Of a DNA stretch of 64,000 bases, positions 42,081 to 52,682 are shown piece by piece (position 1 is the stretch's first letter; each line of letters starts with the position of its first letter). Position numbers and translations under genes: made by a program. The stretch comes from Oribacterium sp. WCC10 (lineage in GTDB: Bacteria > Bacillota > Clostridia > Lachnospirales > Lachnospiraceae). A model generated the notes under the pieces. The model had not been told where the DNA came from and did not search any database. It worked only from the letters and a program-made list of their open reading frames with translations. Location: positions 124,001-188,000 of the forward strand of contig NZ_FOPH01000004.1 of NCBI RefSeq assembly GCF_900113415.1, written 5' to 3'.

Positions 42081-43367
42081 TCATCTTCTGTTTCTTAAGA
42101 AATCAGGAATATTGATAGACATCTCCTTACCCTGCTGTGGACGATATGGCTGCTGTACCTGAGGTGCAGGTGCCACTGTCGGAGCCGCAGGAGCTACCGG
42201 AGTAGAAGGTGCTGCCGGAGCCGGTGCCGGAGTTACAGGCGCTGTATGTACCTGTGGAGCTACCTGACTCTGTGTCTGAAAACCAACAGACTGACTTGGT
42301 GCATTAAGGAAGCTTGGCATAGCAGGTCTTGCAGTCTGCGCTGTGTGCTGTGCAGGTGCATGCTGCGCTGCTGTTGACTTCTTCTCTACAGAATCAAAAA
42401 CAGAAGATGTTGCTGCGCTATCCTGGATACCTGTTGCAATAACTGTTATCTTACACTCATCCTGTGCATTCTCGTCATACATAGCACCAAAGATGATATT
42501 GGCATTATCACCGGCAAGCTCTTCAACATAAGAAGCTGCCTCGTTAGCCTCGATAAGAGAAATATCTCCTGAGATGTTAAGAATAACATCTGTAGCTCCC
42601 TGAATAGTTGTCTCAAGAAGAGGTGAAGATATAGCCATCTTAACAGCCTCTGTTGCCTTCTCATCACCCTTACCTGTTCCGATGCCGACATGAGCCACGC
42701 CCTTATCCTTCATAACAGAAGAAACATCGGCAAAGTCAAGGTTGATGAGACCCGGTACATTGATAAGATCTGTGATACCCTGAACCGCCTGCTGAAGTAC
42801 TTCATCAGCCTTTCTGAGAGCATCCGGCATAGTTGTTCTGCGATCAACGATTTCGAGAAGTCTGTCGTTAGGGATAACGATAAGAGTATCTACTGATTCC
42901 TTAAGCTGTTCAATACCCTTTATAGCGTTCTGCATACGCTGGCGAGCTTCGAAACGGAAAGGTTTGGTAACTACACCTACTGTAAGGATACCCATATCCT
43001 TTGCAATCTTTGCAATGATAGGAGCGGCACCTGTACCGGTTCCACCACCCATACCGCAGGTAACGAATACCATATCTGCGCCCTGCAAAGCAGCAGTTAT
43101 ATCCTCTGAACTCTCCTCAGCTGCCTTAGCGCCAACCTCTGGTCTGCCACCGCAACCGAGTCCTTTAGTAAGCTTCTCTCCGATCTGCATAGTAGTTGGA
43201 GCCTGGCTGTACTGTAAAGCCTGCTTATCTGTATTAACACCTATGAATTCCACACCGACAATCCCATCGGTCACCATGCGATTCACAGCGTTATTACCTG
43301 CGCCACCAACACCAACAACTATAATCCTTGCAGCTGCCTCTGACTCAGGAAGTTTAATTTCAAGCAT
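42081..43367 (-). CDS. ftsZ: Cell division protein FtsZ
   Basis: Tubulin-like GTPase that forms the Z-ring. 428 residues: GTP-binding [13 protein letters not shown], tubulin signature [13 protein letters not shown]7-loop [11 protein letters not shown], then a ~90-residue Ala/Pro/Gln linker and the conserved C-terminal peptide [12 protein letters not shown] that binds FtsA/SepF. AAGGAGG lies 7 nt upstream. A 230-bp gap before it, after ftsQ, likely holds its own promoter (TATAAT on the minus strand near 43401). Confidence 0.97.
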   Translation of the reverse strand: MLEIKLPESEAAARIIVVGVGGAGNNAVNRMVTDGIVGVEFIGVNTDKQALQYSQAPTTMQIGEKLTKGLGCGGRPEVGAKAAEESSEDITAALQGADMVFVTCGMGGGTGTGAAPIIAKIAKDMGILTVGVVTKPFRFEARQRMQNAIKGIEQLKESVDTLIVIPNDRLLEIVDRRTTMPDALRKADEVLQQAVQGITDLINVPGLINLDFADVSSVMKDKGVAHVGIGTGKGDEKATEAVKMAISSPLLETTIQGATDVILNISGDISLIEANEAASYVEELAGDNANIIFGAMYDENAQDECKITVIATGIQDSAATSSVFDSVEKKSTAAQHAPAQHTAQTARPAMPSFLNAPSQSVGFQTQSQVAPQVHTAPVTPAPAPAAPSTPVAPAAPTVAPAPQVQQPYRPQQGKEMSINIPDFLRNRR

Positions 43368-43597
43368 AATCTTCCTCCTTAAACACTATATGTTCTCATA
43401 ATCATTATAGTAGCTTGAACTCGCATGACTTCATACGCCTGTTTTGCAACAAATATCAAGACAAGGTCACACGCCCGTCTACTATACATGTAATCATTCT
43501 ATTTTTCAATAGCTTAACAGATTTTAGCACGCACATAAGCGGGACATTACTAATTTTTCTTCACATAATTCTTACGTTTTTTTAACATTTCTTTATT

Positions 43598-44407
43598 TTA
43601 TTGTTTTTTTGTCTTAAAAATGTAGCTTTCATGATCAGAACTCTCATTGTAATTGGCGAGATTCAGCTCTCCCTTAAGTCCATCAAGCTTTGGAAGTATA
43701 TCTCTAAGAGTATATATCTTCATCTCCATGTTCTCATTTCCGCCAAGCTGTACCTCGATATCTCCTATATAAAGAGTGGCATTGAGAAGATTGTCATACG
43801 CTATCTCATCACAGTTTATTTTGTTTTCGCTAAGTGAGCCTGTGAGATTCAGAATATCTTTGAAAACCTGCATATTCTGAACCGGCAGTTCCTTGTAAAG
43901 AACTATAGAACCGAAACTGAGTCCTGTAATCTTAGGTATCCCTTCAAGCTTTTCGCCGGTGGACTCCACCACTATACCATCCTTATCGAAATACATATGA
44001 CTGGACATATAGTCAACATATCCTACCACATTCTTTTCATAGACAGTGATCACAACAGAGAAAGGTCCCTCCCAGTCTATGTCATATCTCTGGATAAACG
44101 GAATCTGCTTATGTTCGCTGGTCTTATCCTTCAAAAAACAATAGAATGAATTGGTATCCCAGTCATCTGAATATATGAGTTTCACCATCTCTTCACTTGA
44201 GTATCTGGTATTTCCTATAACCTTAAATGTATTTATCCTTGCACTGGCGAGAATTATGGCCACCAGCAATATTATTACCGGAATCCCCCATAAAACGAGA
44301 TGTTTTCCACTTTTATGTCCATCTTCATATTCTTCATACTCCTCAGTACCATTGTCATCGAAGTAAAACCGTTTTTTATTATATTTTTTTTCTTTCTTGT
44401 TTTTCAT
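43598..44407 (-). CDS. ftsQ: Cell division protein FtsQ/DivIB
   Basis: 269-residue bitopic protein: ~30 charged cytosolic residues, one TM helix (~32-50), a POTRA domain starting with NTFKVIGNTRYSSEEMVKLI and a beta domain. It links FtsL/FtsB with the divisome. No clear Shine-Dalgarno precedes the ATG. A terminator lies between it and ftsW, so it may be transcribed from its own start. Confidence 0.85.
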   Translation of the reverse strand: MKNKKEKKYNKKRFYFDDNGTEEYEEYEDGHKSGKHLVLWGIPVIILLVAIILASARINTFKVIGNTRYSSEEMVKLIYSDDWDTNSFYCFLKDKTSEHKQIPFIQRYDIDWEGPFSVVITVYEKNVVGYVDYMSSHMYFDKDGIVVESTGEKLEGIPKITGLSFGSIVLYKELPVQNMQVFKDILNLTGSLSENKINCDEIAYDNLLNATLYIGDIEVQLGGNENMEMKIYTLRDILPKLDGLKGELNLANYNESSDHESYIFKTKKQ

Positions 44408-44422
44408 ACAACGTCTATTTTA

Positions 44423-44455
44423 CAAAAAAGCGATGTTATTTCAATAACATCGCTT
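44423..44455 (-). terminator. Terminator inside the dcw cluster after ftsW
   Basis: Minus strand AGCGATGTTATT / AATAACATCGCT stem followed by TTTTTTG. It splits ftsW from ftsQ-ftsZ. Its arm AGCGATGT is shared with the ychF terminator at 53034-53068. Confidence 0.85.
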
Positions 44456-44482
44456 CATAAAAACATATTTACTTTTGAACCA

Positions 44483-45610
44483 TCAGGTCTCAAGACTTAT
44501 CTGACGGGATACCGAAAGGGCTATACCCATCTCACCCATCAATATAAGTAATGAAGTTCCTCCATAACTTACGAACGGAAGCGTTACTCCGGTATTCGGG
44601 ATAGTGTTTGTAGCAACTGCTATATTGAAAATGATCTGCAGAGCCACATGACACATGATTCCGATGACCAGCATTGAACCGAACAGGTCCTTTGCATTTC
44701 TCGCATCATCATACATTCTGTATATGATAAATGCATAAATCAGAATCATCGAAACCGCTCCGAAAAGTCCAAGCTCTTCGCATATGATAGTAAAGATCAT
44801 ATCATTCTGTGCCTCAGGCATGAGGAACTTCTGCACCGATTCACCAAGCCCCTTTCCAAAGATACCTCCGGAACCTATAGCATATAGTCCCTGCAGGGTC
44901 TGGAATGTATCATCCGCATAGCTTGAAGGATCCTTCCATGCAAAAATTCTTACAAGCTGATACTCCTGAAGTATACTGAGCTTCTGAAGAAGCTTTGCAA
45001 ACGGATAGGCAAACACATATACCATCATAGCAAAGCCTCCCGCAATCGCAAAAGGTGCCACTCTCTTACATGATATCCACATCATAAAGAATGTGATACC
45101 TGCAATGATCATCGCTGTTGAAAGATTGGTTTTCGCTATGATCACCGCAGGGCCAAGTCCCCAAAGTGCCGTGAGAAGCATTTTCTTCATGTCATTCATC
45201 TTCTGACCGTTTATAGTGATAAGCGTGGAAAGCTGAATGATAACTGCTATCTTCATAAGCTCCGCCGGCTGAAACTGTACGCCTGCAATCTTTAGCCATC
45301 TTGCCGAACCATGGGATGCTACACCGATGATTGCAGTCACTATCTGCAAAGCCAGTGAAACAACATAAAACGGTCGACTCAACTTATAATAGATATGATA
45401 ATCAACTCTGGACACCACCAGCATTGCAACGACTCCGCAAGCCGCAAACAATGCCTGTCTTTTCAGGAAATACATGGCATCCTTCATAGTATTCTGCGCC
45501 GAATAACCCGATGCCGAATACATGACTATCAGTCCGAAACCTGCTATAAACATGACGGTAAACAGCAGACTATAGTCAAAGAAATATTTAATTTTTTTCT
45601 TTTTCGCCAA
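44483..45610 (-). CDS. ftsW: FtsW/SpoVE-type septal peptidoglycan glycosyltransferase
   Basis: SEDS-family polymerase, ten TM helices in 375 residues. Hallmarks include GSARWLKIAGVQFQPAELMK, GLGESVQKF, EAQNDMIFTIICEELGLFG and the C-terminal PFVSYGGTSLL. Context (murD before, ftsQ after) supports FtsW; SpoVE is the paralogue alternative. Start is TTG 45610, with GAGGAG 9 nt upstream. Confidence 0.92.
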   Translation of the reverse strand: MAKKKKIKYFFDYSLLFTVMFIAGFGLIVMYSASGYSAQNTMKDAMYFLKRQALFAACGVVAMLVVSRVDYHIYYKLSRPFYVVSLALQIVTAIIGVASHGSARWLKIAGVQFQPAELMKIAVIIQLSTLITINGQKMNDMKKMLLTALWGLGPAVIIAKTNLSTAMIIAGITFFMMWISCKRVAPFAIAGGFAMMVYVFAYPFAKLLQKLSILQEYQLVRIFAWKDPSSYADDTFQTLQGLYAIGSGGIFGKGLGESVQKFLMPEAQNDMIFTIICEELGLFGAVSMILIYAFIIYRMYDDARNAKDLFGSMLVIGIMCHVALQIIFNIAVATNTIPNTGVTLPFVSYGGTSLLILMGEMGIALSVSRQISLET

Positions 45611-45749
45611 GTATTACACTCCTCTGCAAGGATCGTATTAATCTTATATCAGTCATAGATATACCGTTCATCACAATCCTTAATGTTATTCAAAGTTACG
45701 TTATATAAGTATTTATTCTTTATGTCAACAAAAATGAAGTTTCATCTCA

Positions 45750-47105
45750 TCACAAAGCTTTTACACACTCTTTAAAGATTCGTCCTCTTTCCTCATAGTT
45801 AGGGAACATTCCCCACGAAGCACATGCAGGACTGAGAAGCACATAATCACCGGGATCCGCATAAGCCGCACAATCCTTTACCGCCTCATCCATATCCTCC
45901 GCAAACATTACATTTGTGAAATCATACTTCTTTGCGCACTCGGCAATTGCGTTTCTAGTCTGTCCGATAAGTACAAGATACTTGACTCTCCCCTTGAAAA
46001 GCTTGCACCAGTCGTCAAAAGGAATCTCCTTATCATATCCACCGCCTATAAGAATCGTAGGACCCGGCATCGCGAGAAGCGCCTTTATTGCAGCATCAGG
46101 ATTTGTTCCTTTAGAATCATTATAATATCTTACTCCGTTTCTCTCGCGAACAAATTCTATACGATGCTCTACCGGCTTGAACTTCTTTATAGCTTTAACT
46201 ATCTTTTCCATAGGAACGTCCATGTTCATACATACTGCGATGGCGCACATCATATTCTCATAGTTATGAGCTCCGAGAAGATTCGTATCGTGAACATTGA
46301 AAAGTGCCTCATCCACTCCATCATGTACGTAATGAATATCCGGCTCATTATAATAGAAGCCTTCCTTCAGGACATGAGTCGAACTGAACCATATAACCTG
46401 AGGCTTAAGCGTTTTCCTCTTTCCGAACTTCTTAAGCTCCGGATCATCATAGTTGAGAACTATATAGTCCTCTTCTGTCTGATTCATAGCAATGGACTCT
46501 TTCACTTTCGCATAATTCTTCATTGTCTTGTGTCTGTCAAGATGATCCGGTGTGATATTGGTTATACATGACACATGTGGATGAAAATCCATGATCGTCT
46601 CAAGCTGGAAGGAGCTCACTTCAATAATCGTTGCCGAGTCATCCCTTGTATCCAGCGCATCTGCAGTGAAAGGATTTCCAATATTTCCACATACATGCGT
46701 GTCATCATATTCTGTCTTCAGTATCTCACCAATAAGAGAAACTGTAGTTGTCTTGCCATTGGTTCCTGTTACCGCAGCAAGCTTTCCCTTGCTTGACTGG
46801 TACGCAAGTTCAATCTCTCCCCAGATTGGAATCTTGGCGGATTCGATTAGTTTCACAAACGGTTTGTCAAGCGGAATACCCGGACTGATAACCGCAAGAT
46901 CAACCTGCAAAAGATCCGATGGATTCAGGTCCCCCACAATAACAGTGATCTTATCCTTTTTCTTAAAATTATTCATAAGCTTAATCTTATCAAGCTCTTT
47001 GTTTGAGTCATAAAGGATAACATGTCCTCCCAGACTCAGTATCTGCCTCGCAGCACAGATACCGCTTTTGCCTGTGCCCAACACGAGCACTTTCCGACTT
47101 TGCAT
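45750..47105 (-). CDS. murD: UDP-N-acetylmuramoylalanine-D-glutamate ligase
   Basis: Adds D-Glu to UDP-MurNAc-L-Ala in the cytosol. 451 residues: N-terminal Rossmann VLVLGTGKSG, central ATP motif AAVTGTNGKTTT, NITPDHLDRH with carbamylated-Lys neighbourhood, and YYNDSKGTNPDA. ATG 47105 is chosen (GAGGTG upstream); a GTG three codons earlier lies within that SD. 38 bp downstream of mraY. Confidence 0.96.
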   Translation of the reverse strand: MQSRKVLVLGTGKSGICAARQILSLGGHVILYDSNKELDKIKLMNNFKKKDKITVIVGDLNPSDLLQVDLAVISPGIPLDKPFVKLIESAKIPIWGEIELAYQSSKGKLAAVTGTNGKTTTVSLIGEILKTEYDDTHVCGNIGNPFTADALDTRDDSATIIEVSSFQLETIMDFHPHVSCITNITPDHLDRHKTMKNYAKVKESIAMNQTEEDYIVLNYDDPELKKFGKRKTLKPQVIWFSSTHVLKEGFYYNEPDIHYVHDGVDEALFNVHDTNLLGAHNYENMMCAIAVCMNMDVPMEKIVKAIKKFKPVEHRIEFVRERNGVRYYNDSKGTNPDAAIKALLAMPGPTILIGGGYDKEIPFDDWCKLFKGRVKYLVLIGQTRNAIAECAKKYDFTNVMFAEDMDEAVKDCAAYADPGDYVLLSPACASWGMFPNYEERGRIFKECVKAL

Positions 47106-47143
47106 GCACTTCACCTCATTTTTGTCAACTTAGCTGCCGTCTG

Positions 47144-48100
47144 TCACATTCCCAATGCAGCAACAAGACAAAGCAGAATAGTAATAATTGTAAATACTGT
47201 CACAACCTTCGTTTCAGACCAGCCGCCTAATTCATAATGATGATGGATTGGCGCCATTCTGAATACCCTCTTTCCATGTGTTGCTTTAAAATAAGTCACC
47301 TGGATGATGACTGACAGTACCTCAACAAGATATATAAGTGCAAATATAGGTATAAATAATGGAATGCCCATCTCAAATGATGCAGCTGCCACAAAACCTC
47401 CGAGCGCAAGTGAACCGGTATCTCCCATGAAGATCTTTGCCGGATGACAGTTGAAAACAAGGAATCCGAGAAGACTTCCGAAAACTCCTCCTGCCATAGG
47501 AAGAAGTTCACCATCACCCTTATACATGCTCACAAACGCAATAAAAATGGCTATCACTGCTGTTACAGAACTTGCCAGTCCGTCTATACCATCTGTAAAG
47601 TTTGCACCATTATCCGTACCCAGAACAATAAACAAAAGTACAGGAATATAGAACCAGCCAAAGTTCAGATATATTTCCGTAAAAGGTATTTTCATCAGAT
47701 TTGTGTAATCCGGTGACAAGTATAGATACACTGCAAAGATCAGGGTGATGATAAACTGGCACGCTGACTTCTGTTTAGGATTGAAACCCTCAGACTGGTG
47801 CTTAACCACCTTAAGGTAATCATCCACAAATCCGACTATTCCGAAACCTATCGTAAGCAATAATACAGGAATAATCTTAGGGTAACGTCCCATGAAAATC
47901 ACACTTACAATAGCGATTGCGATAATGAACACTATTCCGCCCATGGTAGGTGTGCCCTGCTTTTTCAAATGAGACTGAGGTCCGTCATCACGAACCTCCT
48001 GTCCAAATTTAAGCTTATGAAGCTCAGGAATCGCAAAAGGCATAATTGCCGCAACTATTGCGAATCCTAATAAAATTGAAATCACCAAATCAAAATACAT
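47144..48100 (-). CDS. mraY: Phospho-N-acetylmuramoyl-pentapeptide transferase
   Basis: Makes lipid I at the membrane. Ten TM helices in 318 residues; catalytic VDDYLKV, NFTDGIDGLASS, FMGDTGSLALGG and the HHH motif APIHHHYE. ATG 48100 has GGAG 7 nt upstream. An upstream-extended frame reaches 48154, but its extra residues come largely from the dispersed repeat (copy D). Confidence 0.96.
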   Translation of the reverse strand: MYFDLVISILLGFAIVAAIMPFAIPELHKLKFGQEVRDDGPQSHLKKQGTPTMGGIVFIIAIAIVSVIFMGRYPKIIPVLLLTIGFGIVGFVDDYLKVVKHQSEGFNPKQKSACQFIITLIFAVYLYLSPDYTNLMKIPFTEIYLNFGWFYIPVLLFIVLGTDNGANFTDGIDGLASSVTAVIAIFIAFVSMYKGDGELLPMAGGVFGSLLGFLVFNCHPAKIFMGDTGSLALGGFVAAASFEMGIPLFIPIFALIYLVEVLSVIIQVTYFKATHGKRVFRMAPIHHHYELGGWSETKVVTVFTIITILLCLVAALGM

Positions 48101-48128
48101 TTTAAAACTCCAGCTTTCACATATTATA

Positions 48129-48197
48129 ACGTGAGTATCACAAGTATTTGTCACTCACTGGCTCGCGTCAACATACATTCGTGTGCAATATTCTGCA
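48129..48197 (+). repeat. Two-hairpin dispersed repeat, copy D
   Basis: GTGAGTATCACAAGTATTTG then TCACTCAC and a degenerate second hairpin ending ATTCGTGTGCAATATTCTGC. It lies 5 nt beyond the stop of the PBP gene and just upstream of mraY, inside the dcw cluster. Confidence 0.75.
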
Positions 48198-48202
48198 TCA
48201 TA

Positions 48203-50458
48203 TTATCCATTAGATTCTTCTGTCGGAACCTCATCCGGAAGTTCGAATCCGTACTCTTCTCCACCCGGTTCGATGAACTCATCCGTCACAGGTGCTGCTG
48301 TCTCGGTCTCAACAACATTACCATCCTCATCAGTTTCCTTCTCATCTCCGGTCTTCTCTTCTGTTGTCTCTCCGTCCCCTGAAGCTGTTGTAACCTGCTC
48401 TCCCATGGCATCCTTGGAAATGCCTTCCGGATTATTGGCAAGTCGCTTATTAATGCTGTCTTCCGGATCAGTATCCCCTGAAGGAGCGATGTTCATGAAC
48501 TGAAGTGCATCATTCATGATCTTTCTTTCTATATTGATAGCGAAGGAAGCAGTTGCCTGTGCTTCACCTTCAAGATTCGGAGTATCAACGATAACATACA
48601 CAAGAAGCTGAGGATCTTCAACAGGTGCAAAGCCCACAAACGATACAAGATAGTTCTTTGCGGAACGTGGAATCTTCTCCGCTGTTCCCGTCTTTCCTCC
48701 TATATGGTACCCCTGAATCTTTGCCTTGGTACCTGTACCGCCTTCAACTGTCTGGTACAATGCCTCCCTGAGGAAATCACTTGTGTTCTTTGAACAGGTT
48801 ATCCTGGAAACTTCCGGCTTGACATTTTCCACCACAGTTCCGTTGTTGTTAAGTATCTGTTTTACAACATGAGGCTTATAGTAGCTTCCACCGTTTATGA
48901 TACTGCAGTATGCCGCAGCCATCTGAATCATGGTTACGTTGTAGTTCTGTCCGAATGAGTTGGTCGCCAGGGTCGTACGTCCAAGATTGTCAGCTGCATA
49001 TACAAGGCTTGATGTGTCAGCTTCAGCAGGAAGATCGATTCCTGTTTTTTCACCAAATCCGAATAAGTGCTGATACTTTACAAACTTCTCCGCTCCAAGG
49101 GCAAAGGCTGTGTTCATAAGGTAAACATTACATGACCTCATAAGACCTGTCTGGGCATCGATCACACCGTCACCGTCATGATTGTGGCAACGGATTCTCC
49201 AGGTATGAATTCCGTCACTCAGTTCAATGTATCCTTCACAGTTAAACGTTGTTGACGGGGTAATGGCTTTTTCCTCAAGCGCTCCGGCAAGTGTTATGGA
49301 CTTTGCAGTAGAACCCGGCTCATAGGTATCGGAAACTACTACATTTCTCCACATCTGGTTCCACGCAACCTGCTTTCCATAAGAAAGTATATCATCAGCA
49401 GAATAATACTTGCTTACTTCATCCTGAGATATGGGAGTTGCATCAGGATTTTCTCTTTTATAAACTCCTACCGCTTCTTTTCGGCCGAGCTCCATCAGAT
49501 ATGAATCTGTGTAGGTCTTTGGATCAAGTTCTCTCGGGTTGTTGAGATCAAACTGATTTGTAGAACCCATGGCAAGTACTTCACCCGTATTCGGATCCAT
49601 AACTATCGCTGCAGCAACCTTTGATCCGACATCGTCATTCTGCCACTCGTTGAGATACTTCTCAAGCGACATCTGGATGTTGGTATTGATGGTGGTAACT
49701 ATGGTTTCACCGTCCGTAGGCTGTTTAAGAACCGACTGAAGTTTGGTGTCACTGTCCATGTAACCGTACTCACGACCGTTAACTCCGACAAGAGTATCAT
49801 TGTAGTATTGTTCAACACCACCGTTTCCACTGGTTCCGTCCGCACTTGAGAATCCTATGACATTACATGCCAAAGATCCGTAAGGATAGGTTCTCTTGTA
49901 CTCATCCTCGAACCATATTCCACGGATACGATTTTTGGTTCCGCTCTTCGAATATGCTGCATTCTGCTGCTTCATGTACTCTTCGAAGCCGGATTTCTGA
50001 TCATATGAAAGCTCCTTGGCATATTTTACATATGACTTGTCCTTCTTTTCATTAAGAAGTGCACGAAGCTCATTCTCATCATATTGGAAATATTCTGACA
50101 ATGCTTTGATCGTCGGATCTACATATCTGCCACCGTCTCCGGAAAATATAACTCTCGGATCGATTATCAGATTGTACACCTTCTGGCTGGTGGCGAGCAC
50201 AGTTCCGTTCCTGTCCATAATGTCTCCACGACGGAACGGGATCGTACGGGAATCATAGGATGCCTGTCTTTGCGAAAGAACTATCCTGTTGTATTCCTCA
50301 CTGTTGTTTCGCACAAGCCTGTAAATCACAACGATAAGGGCAATTAAAGCTAGCATAATCACACCGAGTGTGATGGCTAGCTTTCTCTGCATATAAGGGG
50401 AAAGTATCTTTCCCCTCTTTCGTCTTCTGTTTTCATCAGTACTTTGGGATGTCCTCAT
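48203..50458 (-). CDS. Division-specific penicillin-binding protein (FtsI/SpoVD class)
   Basis: Class B PBP transpeptidase, 751 residues: TM (~28-48), a PBP dimer domain, and the transpeptidase with SxxK in EPGSTAKSITL, SxN in RSCNVYL and KTG in GGKTGTAEK. No PASTA domains; instead an ~85-residue acidic Glu/Thr/Asp tail. In this position it is either FtsI/PbpB or SpoVD; lack of PASTA does not decide. Start overlaps ftsL by 23 nt. Confidence 0.92.
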   Translation of the reverse strand: MRTSQSTDENRRRKRGKILSPYMQRKLAITLGVIMLALIALIVVIYRLVRNNSEEYNRIVLSQRQASYDSRTIPFRRGDIMDRNGTVLATSQKVYNLIIDPRVIFSGDGGRYVDPTIKALSEYFQYDENELRALLNEKKDKSYVKYAKELSYDQKSGFEEYMKQQNAAYSKSGTKNRIRGIWFEDEYKRTYPYGSLACNVIGFSSADGTSGNGGVEQYYNDTLVGVNGREYGYMDSDTKLQSVLKQPTDGETIVTTINTNIQMSLEKYLNEWQNDDVGSKVAAAIVMDPNTGEVLAMGSTNQFDLNNPRELDPKTYTDSYLMELGRKEAVGVYKRENPDATPISQDEVSKYYSADDILSYGKQVAWNQMWRNVVVSDTYEPGSTAKSITLAGALEEKAITPSTTFNCEGYIELSDGIHTWRIRCHNHDGDGVIDAQTGLMRSCNVYLMNTAFALGAEKFVKYQHLFGFGEKTGIDLPAEADTSSLVYAADNLGRTTLATNSFGQNYNVTMIQMAAAYCSIINGGSYYKPHVVKQILNNNGTVVENVKPEVSRITCSKNTSDFLREALYQTVEGGTGTKAKIQGYHIGGKTGTAEKIPRSAKNYLVSFVGFAPVEDPQLLVYVIVDTPNLEGEAQATASFAINIERKIMNDALQFMNIAPSGDTDPEDSINKRLANNPEGISKDAMGEQVTTASGDGETTEEKTGDEKETDEDGNVVETETAAPVTDEFIEPGGEEYGFELPDEVPTEESNG

Positions 50459-50966
50459 ATTGTCTTACATACTCACTTTCGGTCTTGTCATATGTTATGG
50501 TCTGATTATCATCAGCATACACCATTCCAAGTTCCTGAGTCGCAACACGATAAATGTTATCGAGATCAAGGGAAGTATCTATGCTGTTCTGAAGTGCAGC
50601 ATTACTGGACTGAAGCTTATCCAGTTGCTGCTTCATAAGCTCTATAGATGATATCCTTGTGTTAATCTGGGTCTGTAAACGTATGTATGAAAAGCAAAGT
50701 GCCAAAGTACATGCAAGAGCAATACACAGAATAGAAAGCGCAGTTGCATCCATGGTATCGACCTTGTTTCTGAGTCTCTCCTGCTGGGCTCTATACTGTT
50801 TTTCGCGTTCCTTTAAAACCCGGGCTTTCTCCTGCTCTCTTCTTCTGCGAAGTTCTGTCTCTCTGTCTATCTGTCTTTGTGTCTGTATCTTACGGGCGGC
50901 ATTTCCCTCCACATAAGTTCTGGCCAATCTTGATGCCGCTACGGCACCTGCTCGTCTTCTTGCCAT
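50436..50966 (-). CDS. ftsL: FtsL-like septum protein
   Basis: 176 residues: ~85 very basic cytosolic residues rich in Arg/Gln/Glu (likely coiled coil), one TM helix (~95-113) and a short extracellular leucine-zipper-like helix (LMKQQLDKLQSSNAALQ). Position between rsmH and the PBP gene plus this layout makes FtsL the best call; sequence alone is too divergent. The long cytosolic arm is larger than usual. Confidence 0.78.
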   Translation of the reverse strand: MARRRAGAVAASRLARTYVEGNAARKIQTQRQIDRETELRRRREQEKARVLKEREKQYRAQQERLRNKVDTMDATALSILCIALACTLALCFSYIRLQTQINTRISSIELMKQQLDKLQSSNAALQNSIDTSLDLDNIYRVATQELGMVYADDNQTITYDKTESEYVRQYEDIPKY

Positions 50967-51238
50967 AACTTTTCCCCCTGTATATCGAACAGTACATCAT
51001 GTCATCTACGGTAGAAGTCCTCCCACACTATCCCGGAACCATCTACCTGAATCGAACTTTATAAACCTCCGATAAATCAGTCAAAATATGGCCTCAGGTT
51101 GTCCCTCGGCCAGTATCAGTTCATTATGTCTGCTTATGTTGTTTACAAGATGTAGCTTATTTGTCTTAATAATGTTTATTGAGTCCGATACTCAACCACT
51201 CCATCCTGCCTCCCCGGCCCGGATTTCATGGTATCCGA

Positions 51239-52180
51239 TCATCGCTCTGTGTGTTTCTCAAATACCCGAAGCTTGGCACTCTTTGATCTTGAGTTCTCTG
51301 AAAGCTCCTCATCACTTGGAAGTATAGGCTTCCTTGTGATCACCTTGCCTCTTGACTTTCTGCCACATGTGCAGATAGGAAATTCCGGCGGGCAGATGCA
51401 AGGCTTTTCTGCTGTTCGGAACTTGTTTTTAACTATTCTGTCTTCCAGTGAATGGAAGGTTATGATGCAAAGTCTTCCACCCTCATCCAATGCATCTATC
51501 ATCTTATCTATAGACTCTTCAAGAACATCAAGTTCTCTGTTGAGTTCTATACGGATGGCCTGAAATGTTCTCTTGGCTGGATGACCTGATGTCGCCCTTA
51601 TCCTTGCAGGAATTGCTCCTGAAATTATATCGGACAGTTCAAGTGTAGTCTCGATTCGCTTTGTCTCACGATACTTGCATATATGCTTTGCTATGTTCTG
51701 AGCGAATCTGTCCTCTCCATAGTTCTTTATCATATGGAAGAGCTGTGACTCGGTGTAGTCATTAACTATATCTGCGGCAGTGACAGGATTCCGATCATCC
51801 ATTCGCATATCAAGCGGTGCATCCGCTCTGTAGCTGAAACCTCTTTCTGCTGTATCCAGCTGATAACTGGACACCCCAAGATCCAGATATATACCATTTA
51901 CTTTTTCGATTCCGAGATTCTTAAGCACACTGTCAATCTGCTCATAATTGCTGCGAACCACAGTGACTCTGTCTTGATAATCCTTCAATCTTTCCGTAGC
52001 TGCCGCAATGGCATCCTTATCCTGATCTATCCCGATCAGTCTTCCCTTGTCGGAAAGCTTCTGACATACAAGTGATGCATGTCCCCCACCGCCGAGCGTA
52101 CCATCCACATAGATTCCGTCCGGTTTTATATTTAATCCATCTACTGTTTCATGTAAAAGAACGGAATAATGTTTAAACAT
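51239..52180 (-). CDS. rsmH: 16S rRNA (cytosine-1402-N4)-methyltransferase
   Basis: SAM-dependent methyltransferase (MraW), 313 residues: [13 protein letters not shown] start, SAM motif [20 protein letters not shown] and C-terminal [12 protein letters not shown]. The ATG shares one base with the mraZ stop. 272 bp separate it from ftsL; nothing recognisable lies there apart from a GGCC-flanked hairpin. Confidence 0.96.
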   Translation of the reverse strand: MFKHYSVLLHETVDGLNIKPDGIYVDGTLGGGGHASLVCQKLSDKGRLIGIDQDKDAIAAATERLKDYQDRVTVVRSNYEQIDSVLKNLGIEKVNGIYLDLGVSSYQLDTAERGFSYRADAPLDMRMDDRNPVTAADIVNDYTESQLFHMIKNYGEDRFAQNIAKHICKYRETKRIETTLELSDIISGAIPARIRATSGHPAKRTFQAIRIELNRELDVLEESIDKMIDALDEGGRLCIITFHSLEDRIVKNKFRTAEKPCICPPEFPICTCGRKSRGKVITRKPILPSDEELSENSRSKSAKLRVFEKHTER

Positions 52181-52608
52181 CAGATACCAAGGCCTTCCCA
52201 GTCGGCTTCAAGAGCTTCCTCATCATCAAAATTGTACTTCTCGTTATAAAGATCTGTATCCCAGATCTCAATGTGATCTCCGACACCCAGTAAAGTAATA
52301 TCCTTATCCAATCCGGCTTTATCTCTCAATACCTGAGGAATAAGTATCCTTCCCTGCTTATCAAGTTCACATGTATTGGCAGAACCAAGCAAAAATCTCT
52401 TTAAGCTTCTTGCTTTCTCATTTGTCATAGGAAGTGCATTAAGTTTGTCTTCAAGAGCTTCCCACTCTTTCGATGCATACATTGCAAGGCAGCCGTCCAG
52501 ACTTCTGGTTACCGTGAACTCCATTCCGAGCTGGTCCCTGAACTTGGCCGGGATGATCAATCTGCCCTTGGCATCTAGGTTGTGGTGATATTCCCCTGTA
52601 AACGACAT
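52180..52608 (-). CDS. mraZ: Transcriptional regulator MraZ
   Basis: 142 residues with two SpoVT/AbrB-like halves: [20 protein letters not shown] and later [20 protein letters not shown]. MraZ rings repress the dcw promoter by binding repeats just upstream. ATG 52608 matches the family start; a GTG five codons earlier lies inside the operator, and the SD (AAAAGGG) is very close to the ATG. First gene of the division cluster. Confidence 0.95.
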   Translation of the reverse strand: MSFTGEYHHNLDAKGRLIIPAKFRDQLGMEFTVTRSLDGCLAMYASKEWEALEDKLNALPMTNEKARSLKRFLLGSANTCELDKQGRILIPQVLRDKAGLDKDITLLGVGDHIEIWDTDLYNEKYNFDDEEALEADWEGLGI

Positions 52609-52613
52609 ACCCT

Positions 52614-52682
52614 TTTCTACCACTTTCTACCACTTTCTACCACTTCTATAATTATAATGCCCTTTTTTATATCGAGTGTCAA
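52614..52682 (-). promoter_or_regulatory. mraZ promoter with three MraZ boxes
   Basis: Minus strand: TTGACA (52677-52682), 17 nt, CATTAT (52654-52659; a TATAAT lies 3 nt further on), then three tandem 10-bp copies of GTGGTAGAAA at 52614-52643. Ten-bp-phased TGG-type direct repeats are how MraZ operators look in other bacteria. The boxes run to within 5 bp of the chosen ATG. Confidence 0.85.
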
